Origin: Chitinophagaceae bacterium T5-Br10_B2g13
Lineage (GTDB): Bacteria; Bacteroidota; Rhodothermia; Balneolales; Balneolaceae
Assembly: GCA_001564065.1 (NCBI GenBank)
Contig: LKNA01000001.1
Location: 1 to 64,000, forward strand
Reading direction: 5' to 3'
DNA: 64,000 nt
Both the position numbers and the translations under genes were made by a program. Below the pieces are notes generated by a model. The model saw nothing but the letters and a program-made list of their open reading frames with translations, was not told where the DNA came from and ran no database searches. Shown here piece by piece: positions 52,497 to 63,411 of this stretch; within the stretch, counting starts at the first letter, position 1; each line of letters opens with the position of its first letter.

Positions 52497-54290
52497 TTAG
52501 AGACTATCTGCCAGCTTTTCCGCTTGATCGATCATAGACTCGAACAGATCGAGTCCCCTGTTCCAAAAGCCTGCGTCGCGAATATCTATATCCATCTTGC
52601 CAACAATATTGTGGGGCCAGTCTGATCCGCCCGCCTCGAGGAGCTCAATATACCGATCTGAAAATCCATTTTTTTGATTTTTATACGCATCATAAAGTGC
52701 CAGTACCAGCAGCTCTCCAAACGCATAAGCATAAACATATCCGGGTGTATGTAGAAAATGAGGGATATAGCACCACCAGAGTTTATACTCATCAGTGATC
52801 GTAACAGCATCTCCATAGAGATCTTTTTGTGTTTCTGTCCAGTGTCTGGAAAACTCCTCTGTGGTTAGCTCACCCTCCTGGCGCCGGGCTGTATGTATTC
52901 TGTCTTCAAAGCGATTCATTGAAATCTGCCGAAATACAGTAGCTATGGTATCATCAATTTTACTGACTAAAAGAGCCAGCTTTTCTTTCGGATCGTCAAT
53001 GTTATCCATCAGCTTATTAAATACAAGCATTTCCCCAAAAACAGACGCGGTTTCAGCCGTCGTCAGCGGTGTTGAGGATTGAAGCTCCCCCTGTTTTCTC
53101 GAAAGATATTGATGAACTCCATGACCCAGTTCATGCGCCAGCGTTTGAACATCACGGAGCTGTCCGTCAAAATTCATAAATACATAGGGATGAACATTTG
53201 TCACCGTGCTAGCTGAATAAGCACCTCCTCTTTTTCCGGGACGAATAGCAGCATCAATCCACTTTTTATCAAAAAACTCAGATGCAATAGATTTCATACG
53301 TGGATGAAAGTCACCATAGGCTTCCAGAACCATCGACTTTGCTTTTTCCCACTCAATCGTCTCCCTGTTTTTGGCAATCGGGGCATACCGATCGTAATCA
53401 AACATTTCATCCACGCCCAGAAGTTTCTTCTTGAGTTTATAATAACGCTGAACCAGCTCATACCGACCGGTTACGGCAGTAATCAGTGCTTCAACGGTTT
53501 CGTTATCGGTTTGATTTGAAAGGTTTCTGGATGATATCCAGCTATCATAGCCGCGGAGTTTGTCGTTGGTGTGCTTATCAGCCAGTAGAGTATTAAAAAT
53601 AAAGGTAAGCGAACGGGATAATTCACTGAACGTTTCGGTTAATGACTGATGGGCCCTTTTTCTCAGGTCCCTGTCCGGGCTGTGAAGTTTGCTTAAAACC
53701 TGCTGCTCGGTCATCTCCTCGCCATCCAGTTCGAAGCGAGCTGCGCCAAGTGTTTCATCAAAATATCGGTTCCAGGCCGACCGCTCGGTTACAGATTTGG
53801 CACTCATCACCCGTTCGGCATCTTCAGTAAGTGTGTGATCTTTATACATTCTGGATATACGCAGATAGTGTCTCCAGGGCGATAGTTCTTTCGAATTTAT
53901 GAGTTCTCCGGCACGGCCGTCGTCCACTTTCATCCACTCTACATCAAAAAAGACCAGCTTCTGGCTCAGATCGGAACCAAGCTCATTGGCCTCCTGTAAT
54001 AATTTACCCAGTCTTGCATCTTCGGTATTTGTAGACCATATCAGATGAGAGTAGGAGCCGATTTTACCGGCACGCTGAATCAGCGATTCATACGCTCTCA
54101 GCGCATCCGCAAACTCAGAAGCAGATAGAGAAGCAATTCTGCCATGATATTTTTCTGCAAATTCATCTGCCTCTTTCAGTAAGTTCTTTTTATCCTGTTG
54201 CAGTTTCGGGTCGTCCGGCGAATTGTAAAGATCCGAAAGGTCCCATGCTACGTTCTCAGCCCCTGTTTTGGTTTTATTTTTACTACTCAT
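52497..54290 (-). CDS. pepF: Oligoendopeptidase F (peptidase M3B)
   Basis: A 597-aa cytosolic zinc metallopeptidase. The HExxH motif is TLAHELGHGVHQYLS (about residue 385), with the third ligand Glu in ETASVFGEMLVF about 25 residues later, as in the M3 family. Length and the C-terminal YIPHFLHTPGYVYAYAFG segment match PepF. It cuts short peptides of about 7-17 residues. First gene of a probable operon with the GAF protein and deoB. Confidence 0.92.
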   Translation of the reverse strand: MSSKNKTKTGAENVAWDLSDLYNSPDDPKLQQDKKNLLKEADEFAEKYHGRIASLSASEFADALRAYESLIQRAGKIGSYSHLIWSTNTEDARLGKLLQEANELGSDLSQKLVFFDVEWMKVDDGRAGELINSKELSPWRHYLRISRMYKDHTLTEDAERVMSAKSVTERSAWNRYFDETLGAARFELDGEEMTEQQVLSKLHSPDRDLRKRAHQSLTETFSELSRSLTFIFNTLLADKHTNDKLRGYDSWISSRNLSNQTDNETVEALITAVTGRYELVQRYYKLKKKLLGVDEMFDYDRYAPIAKNRETIEWEKAKSMVLEAYGDFHPRMKSIASEFFDKKWIDAAIRPGKRGGAYSASTVTNVHPYVFMNFDGQLRDVQTLAHELGHGVHQYLSRKQGELQSSTPLTTAETASVFGEMLVFNKLMDNIDDPKEKLALLVSKIDDTIATVFRQISMNRFEDRIHTARRQEGELTTEEFSRHWTETQKDLYGDAVTITDEYKLWWCYIPHFLHTPGYVYAYAFGELLVLALYDAYKNQKNGFSDRYIELLEAGGSDWPHNIVGKMDIDIRDAGFWNRGLDLFESMIDQAEKLADSL

Positions 54291-54537
54291 ATATAAAGCA
54301 CACCGTTAAGTATTTGAATATTCATTTTAACTGAATATAACGAATGAAATGCCTATGATGAACCGGGAATTAAGGTCAAATTAACACCTTAAATCTGAGG
54401 GATATTCATCGTATTTTAATAGTTAAATGGTTAATTTAACCACTTATAAAAAATTTTAAGCTCACAGCATCTTAATTCTGCTTTTACTCTTCATAGAGCA
54501 TTTTCACTATTGTGCTTTATGATCCGGTAGAAAATGA

Positions 54538-57500
54538 ATGTTTTATTTAGGAAAGTGTGAGCACAAATTCTGCCATACACATTTTTTAAACTCAACAAAA
54601 GACACACCCGCTGTTTTGAAATCACTTGAATCTGTATTTGGACCCAATTCGGCTCTAGTAGAAGAGCTTTACGAACAATATCAGACCGATCCAGACTCTG
54701 TTCCCAATCACTGGCGAAAATATTTCGACCAGATTGACGGAAACGAAATTCCTGCCCCTGAACAGACTGCAAAAAAACCTGCTAAATCTGAGAGAAAAGC
54801 AGAGCCGGAGACAAAGAAAACTCCTGCTAAAGAGAAAAAGGATAAAAAAGAAGTATCTGAACCATCCATCCCTGAAGGAGCTGAGCTTGTAAAGATTAAA
54901 GGCGTAGCCTCCAAAATTGTTGAAAACATGGATGAGAGTGTGGAGGTACCAACCGCCACCTCATTGCGCGTTCTTCCGGTTAAAATGCTGACCGAAGACC
55001 GGTCTATTGTTAACACTCACCTGCTCAAACGTGGTGAACCCAAAGCGTCTTTTACGCATTTTATAGCGTGGGCTGTTATCCGTGCACTGAAAGACTATCC
55101 GAGCATTAACGGATATTACACTCAAAAAGACGGTACCCATTACAAAGTAAAACCGGGACAGGTAAATCTAGGTATAGCCGTTGACCTGGAAAGCAGAGAC
55201 GGATCCAGAAATCTGGTAGTTCCAAATATTAAAGGCGTCGACAAGATGAACTTTAAAGAGTTCCTCTACGCCTACGCCGAAGTAATTGACAAAGCAAGAA
55301 ACGGTAAACTTGAGGTTTCTGATTTCCAGAATACCACAATAAGTGTAACCAACCCGGGCACCATTGGCACCGTCTCTTCTGTACCGCGCCTGATGAAAGG
55401 ACAAGGAGCTATTATTGCAACAGGTGCCATCAACTATCCGGCTGAATTTCAATCTATGGCACAGGATGTGCTCAATCAGCTGGGTGTTAGTAAAGTGATG
55501 ACTATGACCTGTACGTACGATCATCGTGTTATACAGGGGGCGGAATCAGGTATGTTTCTGCAAAAGGTTCATCAGCTGCTAAATGGTGAAGAAGATTTTT
55601 ATGATACCATTTTCCGTGACCTTGAGATTCCTTACCAACCCCTACCTTATGGTGAAGATAAGTATGAAGGTCAGCTGAGCGGAAAAGCTAACACTTTAGA
55701 GCAGGATCGACGAGCTATCGCTGTTTGGCGACTTATCAACATGTATCGCATGCGCGGACACGTACTTGCCGATCTTGACCCGCTGGGTTCAGGACCGGGA
55801 CAAAGCCCGGAGCTCGATCTTGAATATTATGGCCTGACTCTCTGGGATCTGGACCGTGAATTTTTCTGTGACGGACTGGGCGGCAAGAAAACAGCCAAAC
55901 TCAGGGATATCATTCAGCTACTCAGAAATACCTACTGTGGTAAAATCGGAGCTGAATATAAACACTTACTCGATCTGAAAGAGCGCAGATGGCTTCGGGA
56001 AACCATGGAGTCTACCACAAATACTCCAAACCTTTCTAAAGAAGAGAAGGAAGACATACTGCATAAGCTCAACCAGGCAATGGCCTTTGAGCAGTTTCTG
56101 CATAAAAAGTACATCGGGCACAAACGATTTTCACTTGAAGGGGCTGAAACCCTGATTCCGATGATGCACTTTCTGATGGAGAAGGCCGGTGAAAAAGATA
56201 TCGAGAAGTTTTTCCTTGGCATGGCTCATCGCGGGCGATTAAATATCCTCGTAAACATCATGAATAAGCCATACCGAAAAGTGTTCGCCGATTTTGAAGG
56301 GAACATCGATCCGGATACCATTCAGGGGTCCGGTGATGTGAAGTATCACCTTGGCTCGAAGGGTTCTTATGAAACCAAGAGTGGAAAAGATATTGAGCTT
56401 GAACTACTGCCCAACCCTAGTCACCTCGAAGCAGTAAATCCTGTTGTTGAAGGGGCTACCCGGGCCAGTCAGGATCACTACGATGGCGAAGATGTAGATC
56501 CCAAGAAGAAAATTGTACCTGTACTTATGCACGGTGATGCGGCATTTGCCGGTCAGGGTGTGGTTGCCGAAACGTTAAATATGTCGCAGCTAAGAGGCTA
56601 CGAAACCGGCGGTACTATTCACGTGATCATCAACAATCAGATTGGATTTACCACCCTTCCGGAAGATGCCCGTTCCACCGAATACGCATCTGACCTGGCA
56701 AAAATGATTCTGGCACCGATCTTCCACGTAAACGGTGATGACCCCGAAGCAGCTGTACATGCCATGAATATGGCAATAGATTACCGCCAGAAATTTGGCA
56801 AGGATGTTGTTATTGACCTGATTTGCTACCGTAAGCATGGGCATAACGAAGGTGATGAGCCGGCATTTACACAACCGGGAATGTATAAGGAGATCGAAAA
56901 TCACGATCCCACCCGAGATATTTATGTAAAAGAACTGCTCAGAAAAGGTGAATTCAGTGAAGAGGAAATTCAGGCAATTTTTGATGAGTTCGAAGAGCTG
57001 CTAAATGAGGCATTTGAAGATGCGAAAAGTTCACCGGCCCTTGAAGTGACCGATAAAATGCTTGATCGGACTGAAGAGGCACAAAAGGAACGAGTGGAAT
57101 TCCCGGACACTACATACTCAATGGATGAGTTGAAGGAAATTGCCGTTAAACTGAATACCGTACCCAAAAACTTCGATGCCAATCCAAAACTTCTGCGTCA
57201 GCTCGCAAAACGTGCCGATGCAGCACAGAAGAATGAAAAGAAAATCGACTGGGGGTTTGCTGAAGCACTCTCTTTTGGATCGCTTCTGAAAAGCGGACGA
57301 ACCATTCGACTGACCGGCCAGGATGTTGAGCGGGGTACGTTCTCCCACCGTCATGTTGTTCTGCACGGCACCGAAACTGCTCAGCGTTTTATACCGCTGA
57401 ACAATCTTTCTGACGAACAGGGTGCATTTTATCCCTACAACAGTTTACTGAGTGAATTCTCGGCTCTGGGTTATGAGTTTGGTTACTCTGCTGCCAAATT

Positions 57501-58272
57501 GGACGCCCTCGTAATATGGGAGGCTCAGTTTGGTGATTTCGTGAACGGTGCTCAGATCATCATTGACCAGTTTATCTCTGCTTCTGAAGCGAAATGGGGA
57601 CAAAAATCTGCACTGGTAATGACCCTCCCCCACGGTTATGAGGGACAGGGGCCTGAACACTCCTCAGCAAGACTAGAACGATTCCTTCAGCTCTGTGCAG
57701 AAGATAACATGCAGGTCGCGAACCTGACTACACCTGCACAGTATTTCCATATTCTCCGAAAACAGACTTTACAGGAAGACAAGAAGCCTCTTATCATAAT
57801 GTCTCCGAAAAGTTTACTCCGACATCCACTTGCAGTTTGCAGTGTTGAGGAACTGGCAAACGGGAAATTTAAGCCTTTTATAGAAGATGAAACGATAGAA
57901 GATCCGAAATCTATCGACAGAATTGTTATCTGTTCAGGCAAGGTTTACTACGATCTTTATAAAGAACGGGAAGAAAGAGGACTTGGTAATGTTGCCATAG
58001 CTCGACTGGAGCAGTTCTATCCGTTCCCCGACAAGGATATCTCCAACTATCTGGATGAGTTAAAACATGTGAAAGATATCGTTTGGTGCCAGGAAGAGCC
58101 ACAGAATATGGGAGCCTGGAATTACGCCGCTCCGCGATTCATGAATCTTCTCAAGGATGGACAAAAAATTACCTATGCAGGCCGTCAGGCTTCGGCTTCT
58201 CCTGCAGCAGGTCAGAAGAAAATCCATGAGGTAGAACAGAACAACCTTGTAGATAAGGCTTTGACTGTTTAA
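54538..58272 (+). CDS. Kgd-type 2-oxoglutarate dehydrogenase E1 fused to an E2 succinyltransferase domain
   Basis: A 1244-aa multifunctional enzyme of the TCA cycle. In order: a short OdhN-like N-terminus (VEELYEQYQTDPDSVPNHWRKYF), a charged Lys/Pro-rich linker (about 80-130), an E2-type acyltransferase domain (about 135-365, with RNLVVPNIK, TNPGTIGT and the active His in TYDHRVIQGAESG), and the E1 thiamine-diphosphate dehydrogenase (from about 400, FFLGMAHRGRLNIL, HGDAAFAGQGVVAE, PAF-TQPGMYKEI). There is no lipoyl domain, so it must use another lipoylated protein. This is the actinobacterial Kgd plan. The true start may be the TTG at 54,616 (before KSLESVFGPN); the listed ATG adds 26 residues without family similarity. 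It ends at a strong terminator. Confidence 0.93.
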   Translation: MFYLGKCEHKFCHTHFLNSTKDTPAVLKSLESVFGPNSALVEELYEQYQTDPDSVPNHWRKYFDQIDGNEIPAPEQTAKKPAKSERKAEPETKKTPAKEKKDKKEVSEPSIPEGAELVKIKGVASKIVENMDESVEVPTATSLRVLPVKMLTEDRSIVNTHLLKRGEPKASFTHFIAWAVIRALKDYPSINGYYTQKDGTHYKVKPGQVNLGIAVDLESRDGSRNLVVPNIKGVDKMNFKEFLYAYAEVIDKARNGKLEVSDFQNTTISVTNPGTIGTVSSVPRLMKGQGAIIATGAINYPAEFQSMAQDVLNQLGVSKVMTMTCTYDHRVIQGAESGMFLQKVHQLLNGEEDFYDTIFRDLEIPYQPLPYGEDKYEGQLSGKANTLEQDRRAIAVWRLINMYRMRGHVLADLDPLGSGPGQSPELDLEYYGLTLWDLDREFFCDGLGGKKTAKLRDIIQLLRNTYCGKIGAEYKHLLDLKERRWLRETMESTTNTPNLSKEEKEDILHKLNQAMAFEQFLHKKYIGHKRFSLEGAETLIPMMHFLMEKAGEKDIEKFFLGMAHRGRLNILVNIMNKPYRKVFADFEGNIDPDTIQGSGDVKYHLGSKGSYETKSGKDIELELLPNPSHLEAVNPVVEGATRASQDHYDGEDVDPKKKIVPVLMHGDAAFAGQGVVAETLNMSQLRGYETGGTIHVIINNQIGFTTLPEDARSTEYASDLAKMILAPIFHVNGDDPEAAVHAMNMAIDYRQKFGKDVVIDLICYRKHGHNEGDEPAFTQPGMYKEIENHDPTRDIYVKELLRKGEFSEEEIQAIFDEFEELLNEAFEDAKSSPALEVTDKMLDRTEEAQKERVEFPDTTYSMDELKEIAVKLNTVPKNFDANPKLLRQLAKRADAAQKNEKKIDWGFAEALSFGSLLKSGRTIRLTGQDVERGTFSHRHVVLHGTETAQRFIPLNNLSDEQGAFYPYNSLLSEFSALGYEFGYSAAKLDALVIWEAQFGDFVNGAQIIIDQFISASEAKWGQKSALVMTLPHGYEGQGPEHSSARLERFLQLCAEDNMQVANLTTPAQYFHILRKQTLQEDKKPLIIMSPKSLLRHPLAVCSVEELANGKFKPFIEDETIEDPKSIDRIVICSGKVYYDLYKEREERGLGNVAIARLEQFYPFPDKDISNYLDELKHVKDIVWCQEEPQNMGAWNYAAPRFMNLLKDGQKITYAGRQASASPAAGQKKIHEVEQNNLVDKALTV

Positions 58273-58290
58273 TAAAATCACTTGAAAAGC

Positions 58291-58328
58291 AAAAAGGCGA
58301 TTGACTCATCATCAATCGCCTTTTTTTA
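58291..58328. terminator. Bidirectional terminator between kgd and folE2
   Basis: A perfect 14-bp stem (AAAAAGGCGATTGA 58,291-58,304 and TCAATCGCCTTTTT 58,312-58,325) has T-runs on both strands. It closes the plus-strand 2-oxoglutarate dehydrogenase gene and the minus-strand folE2 gene. Confidence 0.88.
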
Positions 58329-58409
58329 CCCTACATAAAAAGTTATAAATAGAGGTTTCATCCCGGATTGTTTGAAACAAAAGTCAGACAATCCATTATC
58401 GATGATTTT

Positions 58410-59309
58410 CTATCTCAATCCGTTAGGAACACCTTTACATATTCTGCTTACAGCATCATGGCTATGCAGACTCTCCAGATGCGCACATCGAACTACGAAG
58501 TCACGAATTCGTTCGTCTGTATTTAATTCATCATATAGCAATCGGGCTGCATCTTCCACAAATTTCTGATAAGCGCCGTTTAATTCAGCAAACGCCTGCT
58601 CATCTTCACGTTTAACCATAACCTGTGTTTCGGTTTTAAGAGCTTCACGGCACGCGAGAACCAGGTCATCTATCATCATCTCACTGTTTAGCTGAACGGT
58701 TATGTTTGCAACACTTCGCTGGCTATGAGGGATCGTTGCAACATCTCGTGTTTCACGTGCGTGTTCAGCCAACTCAAATGAGCATGGACAAGCACTGCTA
58801 TACTCAAAATCGAGGTGTACAAACCGGGTAAAAACCCCATTCTCATCAAGTCTGCCTTCAACTGCCACGTTGTAATACTGGTAACCGCTCATTCCTGATC
58901 TTAAGCTCTCCTGAAGCATCGGATAGCTGAATGAAAGCTTTAAAAATGCGCTTCGGCTCTCCAGGTCTTCCTTGTACTGCTCCATCACCTCTTTCAGCTT
59001 GTCAGGGTGAAAAACGTCGTCCTTAAATTTGTAGAACGTCCGCATGATGCGACTCATATTAATGCCTTTCTTTCCAGCATCGAGCCCTACGTAACCATCA
59101 ACAGATGTTTCCAGGGTAATTAATTCACCGGAGGGTGTCGGGTATTTAAGTGGTAATTTAAAGTTTGATATTCCTACTTGCTGAATGGGTACATTTGCTC
59201 CTTCAATGAGCGATGCCGGACCATTTTGCAAATCGGGTAAACTCTCCTTGTACTGTTCCGTTACTACAAACGTAGGGTCGTAAAATCTTTTAAGATTTGT
59301 TGAAATCAT
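58410..59309 (-). CDS. folE2: GTP cyclohydrolase FolE2 (type IB)
   Basis: A 299-aa enzyme that opens GTP to 7,8-dihydroneopterin triphosphate, the first step of folate, biopterin and queuosine synthesis. FolE2 features are the ligand Cys/Glu segment [15 protein letters not shown] and the HSQRS block [15 protein letters not shown]. The C-terminal HSHDAV lies near the end. FolE2 does not strictly need zinc and often replaces FolE1 when zinc is low. It follows the PTPS/QueD gene by 20 bp and is co-transcribed with it. Confidence 0.93.
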   Translation of the reverse strand: MISTNLKRFYDPTFVVTEQYKESLPDLQNGPASLIEGANVPIQQVGISNFKLPLKYPTPSGELITLETSVDGYVGLDAGKKGINMSRIMRTFYKFKDDVFHPDKLKEVMEQYKEDLESRSAFLKLSFSYPMLQESLRSGMSGYQYYNVAVEGRLDENGVFTRFVHLDFEYSSACPCSFELAEHARETRDVATIPHSQRSVANITVQLNSEMMIDDLVLACREALKTETQVMVKREDEQAFAELNGAYQKFVEDAARLLYDELNTDERIRDFVVRCAHLESLHSHDAVSRICKGVPNGLR

Positions 59310-59329
59310 ATCTCTAACTGTTTCAAAAT

Positions 59330-59761
59330 TTAATCTGCCCGATTAGGACAATATTCAGCAATATTTCGTTCGGTTTCGTAAAGTTTAACAGAATAAAGCT
59401 TAGATTGGCCAAACGCTGCGCTATCAACATCACTCTTTAATTGATCAAAAAAGGCTTTTACCAGATTTTCCGAAGTTGGGATAATCCCTTCCAGAAATGG
59501 CACCTCTACGTTGAGATTTTTATGATCACAAGGATCTAATACTCTATCTTTGATAATAGCTTTCAATTTTCCCAGATCGATCACATAACCCGTTTCAGGG
59601 TCAGCTTCTCCGGCCACGGTCACCTCAATTACATAATTATGACCATGCCAGTTGGGGTTATTGCACTTACCAAACGTTTTCTGATTCCACTCCTCGGATT
59701 TGTCGGGATTATGGAGCCGGTGAGATGCATTAAAGTGCGCCTTTCTTGTTACGTAAACCAC
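59330..59761 (-). CDS. 6-pyruvoyl-tetrahydropterin synthase / QueD family enzyme
   Basis: A 143-aa enzyme of the T-fold. Zinc ligands are His in FNASHRLH and HGH in WHGHNY, and the catalytic Cys is in FGKCNNPN; the later [11 protein letters not shown] and TSENL segments complete the site. The wording FGKCNNPN-x-HGHNY is close to the animal-type 6-pyruvoyl-tetrahydropterin synthase. It may make 6-pyruvoyl-tetrahydropterin or 6-carboxy-tetrahydropterin (QueD). It starts at GTG and sits just before folE2, which supplies its substrate; the pair fits biopterin or queuosine synthesis. Confidence 0.9.
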   Translation of the reverse strand: MVYVTRKAHFNASHRLHNPDKSEEWNQKTFGKCNNPNWHGHNYVIEVTVAGEADPETGYVIDLGKLKAIIKDRVLDPCDHKNLNVEVPFLEGIIPTSENLVKAFFDQLKSDVDSAAFGQSKLYSVKLYETERNIAEYCPNRAD

Positions 59762-60004
59762 TGTATGTGTTTGTTTATTTTTTATTTCATTTCGAAGTCA
59801 GATTGTATCTCTTCAGCTTCGATCAGTTGTAGAAACACCGTAAAAATGATTACGGTTCCCGCCTGTTTTGAGAAGGAAAGATAATATATTAGAAAATAAG
59901 CGAGGAGCATTAAAAATACCCGGACAACCAGCTACTATTGTCAGTTTGGGGTTATTCTCAAAACAATAAGAAGTGAAATCTCTCTTAAATCGCAGCATAA
60001 AACA

Positions 60005-60040
60005 GAAAGAGCCACTCAACAGTGAGCAGCTCTTCTTTTT
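60005..60040 (-). terminator. Probable terminator after ftsH
   Basis: AAGAGC-CACT..AGTG-AGCA-GCTCTT forms a hairpin with one bulge (60,007-60,034), 23 bases past the ftsH stop on the minus strand. Confidence 0.5.
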
Positions 60041-60062
60041 TTCAAAAATAGTAAATCTCAGA

Positions 60063-62177
60063 TTACTCCTCTTTGGATTGCTTACTTTCCGGCTCTTCAT
60101 CTTGATCCGATGAAGATTTTGCAGAAGTTTTAATTTCCTCCCCTGAGCCGGATTCTTCGTCAATTTCTTTTGAGTTATCCTTCTCATCAGATTCACTTTT
60201 AGATGAACCGTTTGTTGCCGCTCTCCTTGCATCCTCCTGATCAAAAATACCTTCAGGGTAGTTTCCGCTTGGACGGTCACCCAGCATATCCCTTAAATCA
60301 ATATGGTTTAGAACCTCTTTATCAAGCAGGGTTTCCGCCATCTCTTCAAGTTTATCCATATGCTTATTAAGCAGATCTACAGTTCGCTTGTAGTTCTTAT
60401 GAATAATTGCTCGGATGGCATCATCAATTTTCTGAGCTGTATTTTCAGAATATTTCTTGTTGAATCCAAAACTGTCATTAGGACTGTTAGAATCTTTAAG
60501 AGATATATAACCCAGCTCTTCGCTCATCCCGTACTCGGCAACCATGGCAAAAGCCATGTTGGTAATCCGTTCAAGGTCATTTTGAGCACCGGTTGAGATT
60601 TTTCCGAACACCAACTCTTCGGCAACGCGGCCACCCAGTAAAGCACAGATTTTATCTTCGAGCTCTTCAGTTGTCATCAAGAATCGATCTTCGAGCGGTG
60701 TCTGCAGTGTATAACCCAGTGCGGCGAAACCCCTTGGAACTATACTAACCTTTAATACCGGATCGGTATACTCCAGGAACCAGCCCACAATAGCGTGTCC
60801 CGCCTCGTGATAGGCCACAATTTTACGTTCATTCTTGCTTATCAGCTTATTCTTCTTCTCCAGTCCCGCCACAACACGTTCAATGGCGTCCTGAAAATCG
60901 ATCATCTCAACTACCTTTTTATCTCTTCTTGCCGCCATCAGAGCAGCTTCATTACAAAGGTTTGCCAAATCGGCTCCTGCAAAACCGGGTGTTTGAGAAG
61001 CGAGTACTTTAAGATCCATGTGATCAGACAATTTCAGCTTCTTACTGTGAACTTCAAGTATCTGCATACGTCCGTTCAGGTCCGGCTTGTCGATCATAAT
61101 TTGTCGATCAAATCGACCGGGTCTTAACAGTGCGGAGTCCAGAATATCAGGGCGGTTGGTAGCAGCCATGATAATTACGCCCTTATCACTGTTGAAACCA
61201 TCCATCTCGCTCAACAGCTGATTTAACGTATTTTCACGTTCATCGTTTGAGCTCATCTGCATACCACGGCCACGAGTTCGGCCTATAGAGTCGATCTCGT
61301 CGATAAACACAATACACGGTGCCTTCTCTTTTGCCTGTTTGAACAGATCCCGCACACGAGCGGCACCTACTCCCACAAACATTTCAACAAAATCAGATCC
61401 ACTTAGCGAAAAGAATGGAACATCTGCTTCTCCTGCAGTTGCTTTGGCAAGCAGGGTTTTTCCTGTTCCGGGAGGCCCTACCAACAGCACACCTTTTGGC
61501 AGTGTACCTCCAAGGTTTGTAAACTTTTGCGGATTACTCAGAAACTCAACAACCTCTTCAACTTCAGCTTTTGCTTCCTGCAGTCCGGCTACATCTTTAA
61601 ATGATACTTTACTTTCCGTCTGCTTGTCGTATAGATTTGCTTTGTTCTTTCCGATGTTCAGAACCTGCTGGCCGGGATTCATTCGTTTAAAGATGAAAAT
61701 CCAGAAAGCTATGATAAGTGCGATGGGTATTAACCAGATAAGTATACCACTGAACCAGTTCTCTTCTATTCTAACATCGTAAACTACACCATATTCATCC
61801 AGTGTTGATCGGATATCATCTCCCTCGAGCATGGTTGTGGTGAACTTGCCTGTACCCGATTCAGATCTGTCCCACCTGTTTTCAGAAGGCTGCGGCCGTT
61901 CCGCGATTCCTTCATCAAAGGCTTTTTCGGAGTACTCTCCCTGTATACTTGTACCATTCGTAATTAGAATTTCATCAACATATCCCTGCTGAACATATTC
62001 TAAGAACTCACTGTACTTTATACGTTCAGAACTCTCTCCCGGGATGAAATAAAAGTTAAAAGCAATCAGAACTAAAAAGAGTACTACATAGATCCAGTTA
62101 GGAAATTTTGGAGCTTTTTTAGAATCTTTTGAGTCCTTTTCTGAAGACCCTTTTTTTAAATTTTTATTATTAGCCAT
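60063..62177 (-). CDS. ftsH: ATP-dependent zinc metalloprotease FtsH
   Basis: A 704-aa membrane protease. Two N-terminal helices (about 27-48 and 143-165) flank a periplasmic domain. The AAA module has Walker A GPPGTGKT, Walker [10 protein letters not shown] and the second region of homology around [17 protein letters not shown]. The protease domain has [11 protein letters not shown] (HExxH). The last 60 residues are a strongly acidic Ser/Glu-rich tail. FtsH degrades misfolded membrane proteins and short-lived regulators. Single gene, minus strand, with a probable terminator. Confidence 0.97.
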   Translation of the reverse strand: MANNKNLKKGSSEKDSKDSKKAPKFPNWIYVVLFLVLIAFNFYFIPGESSERIKYSEFLEYVQQGYVDEILITNGTSIQGEYSEKAFDEGIAERPQPSENRWDRSESGTGKFTTTMLEGDDIRSTLDEYGVVYDVRIEENWFSGILIWLIPIALIIAFWIFIFKRMNPGQQVLNIGKNKANLYDKQTESKVSFKDVAGLQEAKAEVEEVVEFLSNPQKFTNLGGTLPKGVLLVGPPGTGKTLLAKATAGEADVPFFSLSGSDFVEMFVGVGAARVRDLFKQAKEKAPCIVFIDEIDSIGRTRGRGMQMSSNDERENTLNQLLSEMDGFNSDKGVIIMAATNRPDILDSALLRPGRFDRQIMIDKPDLNGRMQILEVHSKKLKLSDHMDLKVLASQTPGFAGADLANLCNEAALMAARRDKKVVEMIDFQDAIERVVAGLEKKNKLISKNERKIVAYHEAGHAIVGWFLEYTDPVLKVSIVPRGFAALGYTLQTPLEDRFLMTTEELEDKICALLGGRVAEELVFGKISTGAQNDLERITNMAFAMVAEYGMSEELGYISLKDSNSPNDSFGFNKKYSENTAQKIDDAIRAIIHKNYKRTVDLLNKHMDKLEEMAETLLDKEVLNHIDLRDMLGDRPSGNYPEGIFDQEDARRAATNGSSKSESDEKDNSKEIDEESGSGEEIKTSAKSSSDQDEEPESKQSKEE

Positions 62178-62312
62178 TAAATCTGATTTGGTAAAACTAA
62201 AAGAGCATTAAATATAACTCTTTTTCTACAAATTTATTCAGTGCTCTTCTCTGTGAATAGCCTGTAACATATCTACTTTAAAACGATCATCGATCCATTT
62301 TCATACATGTAT

Positions 62313-63338
62313 TTACAAATCAATTTGGTAATTGTGTTCTTCGCCTGTGTTAACAGTGAGTTGTTTTTCGGCATCAGTAACCCTGCCAATGACTATGAAG
62401 TCGTCAAAATCAGCTTTGAATTTTTCAACCAAAGGCTCAGGCAGGGTGAAAAGCATCTCAAAATCTTCTCCGCCGTAAAAGGCATATTTATCAACGTCCT
62501 CATTCATCTCATCAGCAACATTTCTAGCTTCCAAACTTATAGGTACAGCGGGAGAATAGATTTCTGCACCAACCCCCGATTGTTTTAAAACTTCAGTAAG
62601 ATCTGCGACTAAACCTTGAGTGAGATCAATTAAAGCGTGAGGTTTCACTTCAGATTTCTTCAACGTTTCATAGAGATCCAATCGTGCTTTCGGTAACAGC
62701 TGTCTTTGTACTACATGCTCATAGGATGCCAGATCGGGCTGAAACTGTTGCTCCGGATTCTCCTGCCATGATTTTTTTTCACGTAACAGAATTCTAAGCC
62801 CGGCAATTGCACTTCCCAATTCACCGGTAACACAAATTATATCGCCCTTCTTGGCACCATTTCTGTAAATCACACTCTCTTTATCTGCACTACCGATACA
62901 GGTTACAGATATGGCCAGAATTTGATGTGAAGCAGTAGTATCGCCGCCAGTAACCATTACATTATAATCCTTTCCGGCTGCATCAATTCCCTGGTAGAGC
63001 TGTTCTATCATCTGCACAGAATATTTATTGGGAATAGCTACATCTATAAGAATCTGCTCCGGTTCGGCGTTCATCGCAATAATATCACTAACAGCTGCTG
63101 TAACAACTTTATAGCCTAAATGCTGAAATGGGGTATAGGTTAAATCGAAATGCACTCCCTCCATAAATATTTCAGAGCTTGTGCATGTAACTTTGCCATT
63201 CTCCTGTTTAGATACAGAAGCATCATCTCCAATGCCTTTAATTACATTTTCTCTTGATGATCCTGTGTAATCTTTAAAAGTCTCTATAAGAGATTTAAAG
63301 CCTATATCCTGTACCTGTTTAAAATCTTTTTTTGCCAT
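62313..63338 (-). CDS. thiL: Thiamine-monophosphate kinase
   Basis: A 341-aa enzyme that phosphorylates thiamine monophosphate to the diphosphate coenzyme. Metal and phosphate motifs of the ThiL/PurM fold are clear: GIGDDASV near residue 37, VTGGDTTAS around 130, ICVTGELGSA, and FYGGEDFEML at the C-terminus. The product is the cofactor of the 2-oxoglutarate dehydrogenase encoded nearby. It lies downstream of an exbD gene but behind a terminator. Confidence 0.92.
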   Translation of the reverse strand: MAKKDFKQVQDIGFKSLIETFKDYTGSSRENVIKGIGDDASVSKQENGKVTCTSSEIFMEGVHFDLTYTPFQHLGYKVVTAAVSDIIAMNAEPEQILIDVAIPNKYSVQMIEQLYQGIDAAGKDYNVMVTGGDTTASHQILAISVTCIGSADKESVIYRNGAKKGDIICVTGELGSAIAGLRILLREKKSWQENPEQQFQPDLASYEHVVQRQLLPKARLDLYETLKKSEVKPHALIDLTQGLVADLTEVLKQSGVGAEIYSPAVPISLEARNVADEMNEDVDKYAFYGGEDFEMLFTLPEPLVEKFKADFDDFIVIGRVTDAEKQLTVNTGEEHNYQIDL

Positions 63339-63347
63339 AGTATTAAA

Positions 63348-63388
63348 ACAAAAAAGGCAGTTATCCCAAATGAGATAAATGCCTTTTA
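63348..63388 (-). terminator. Terminator between exbD and thiL
   Basis: AAAAGGCA-G-TTATC / GATAA-A-TGCCTTTT forms a hairpin with a T-run on the minus strand, just after the exbD stop and before the thiL start. Confidence 0.7.
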
Positions 63389-63411
63389 TTAAATTGGGTT
63401 GTATTAATTAA

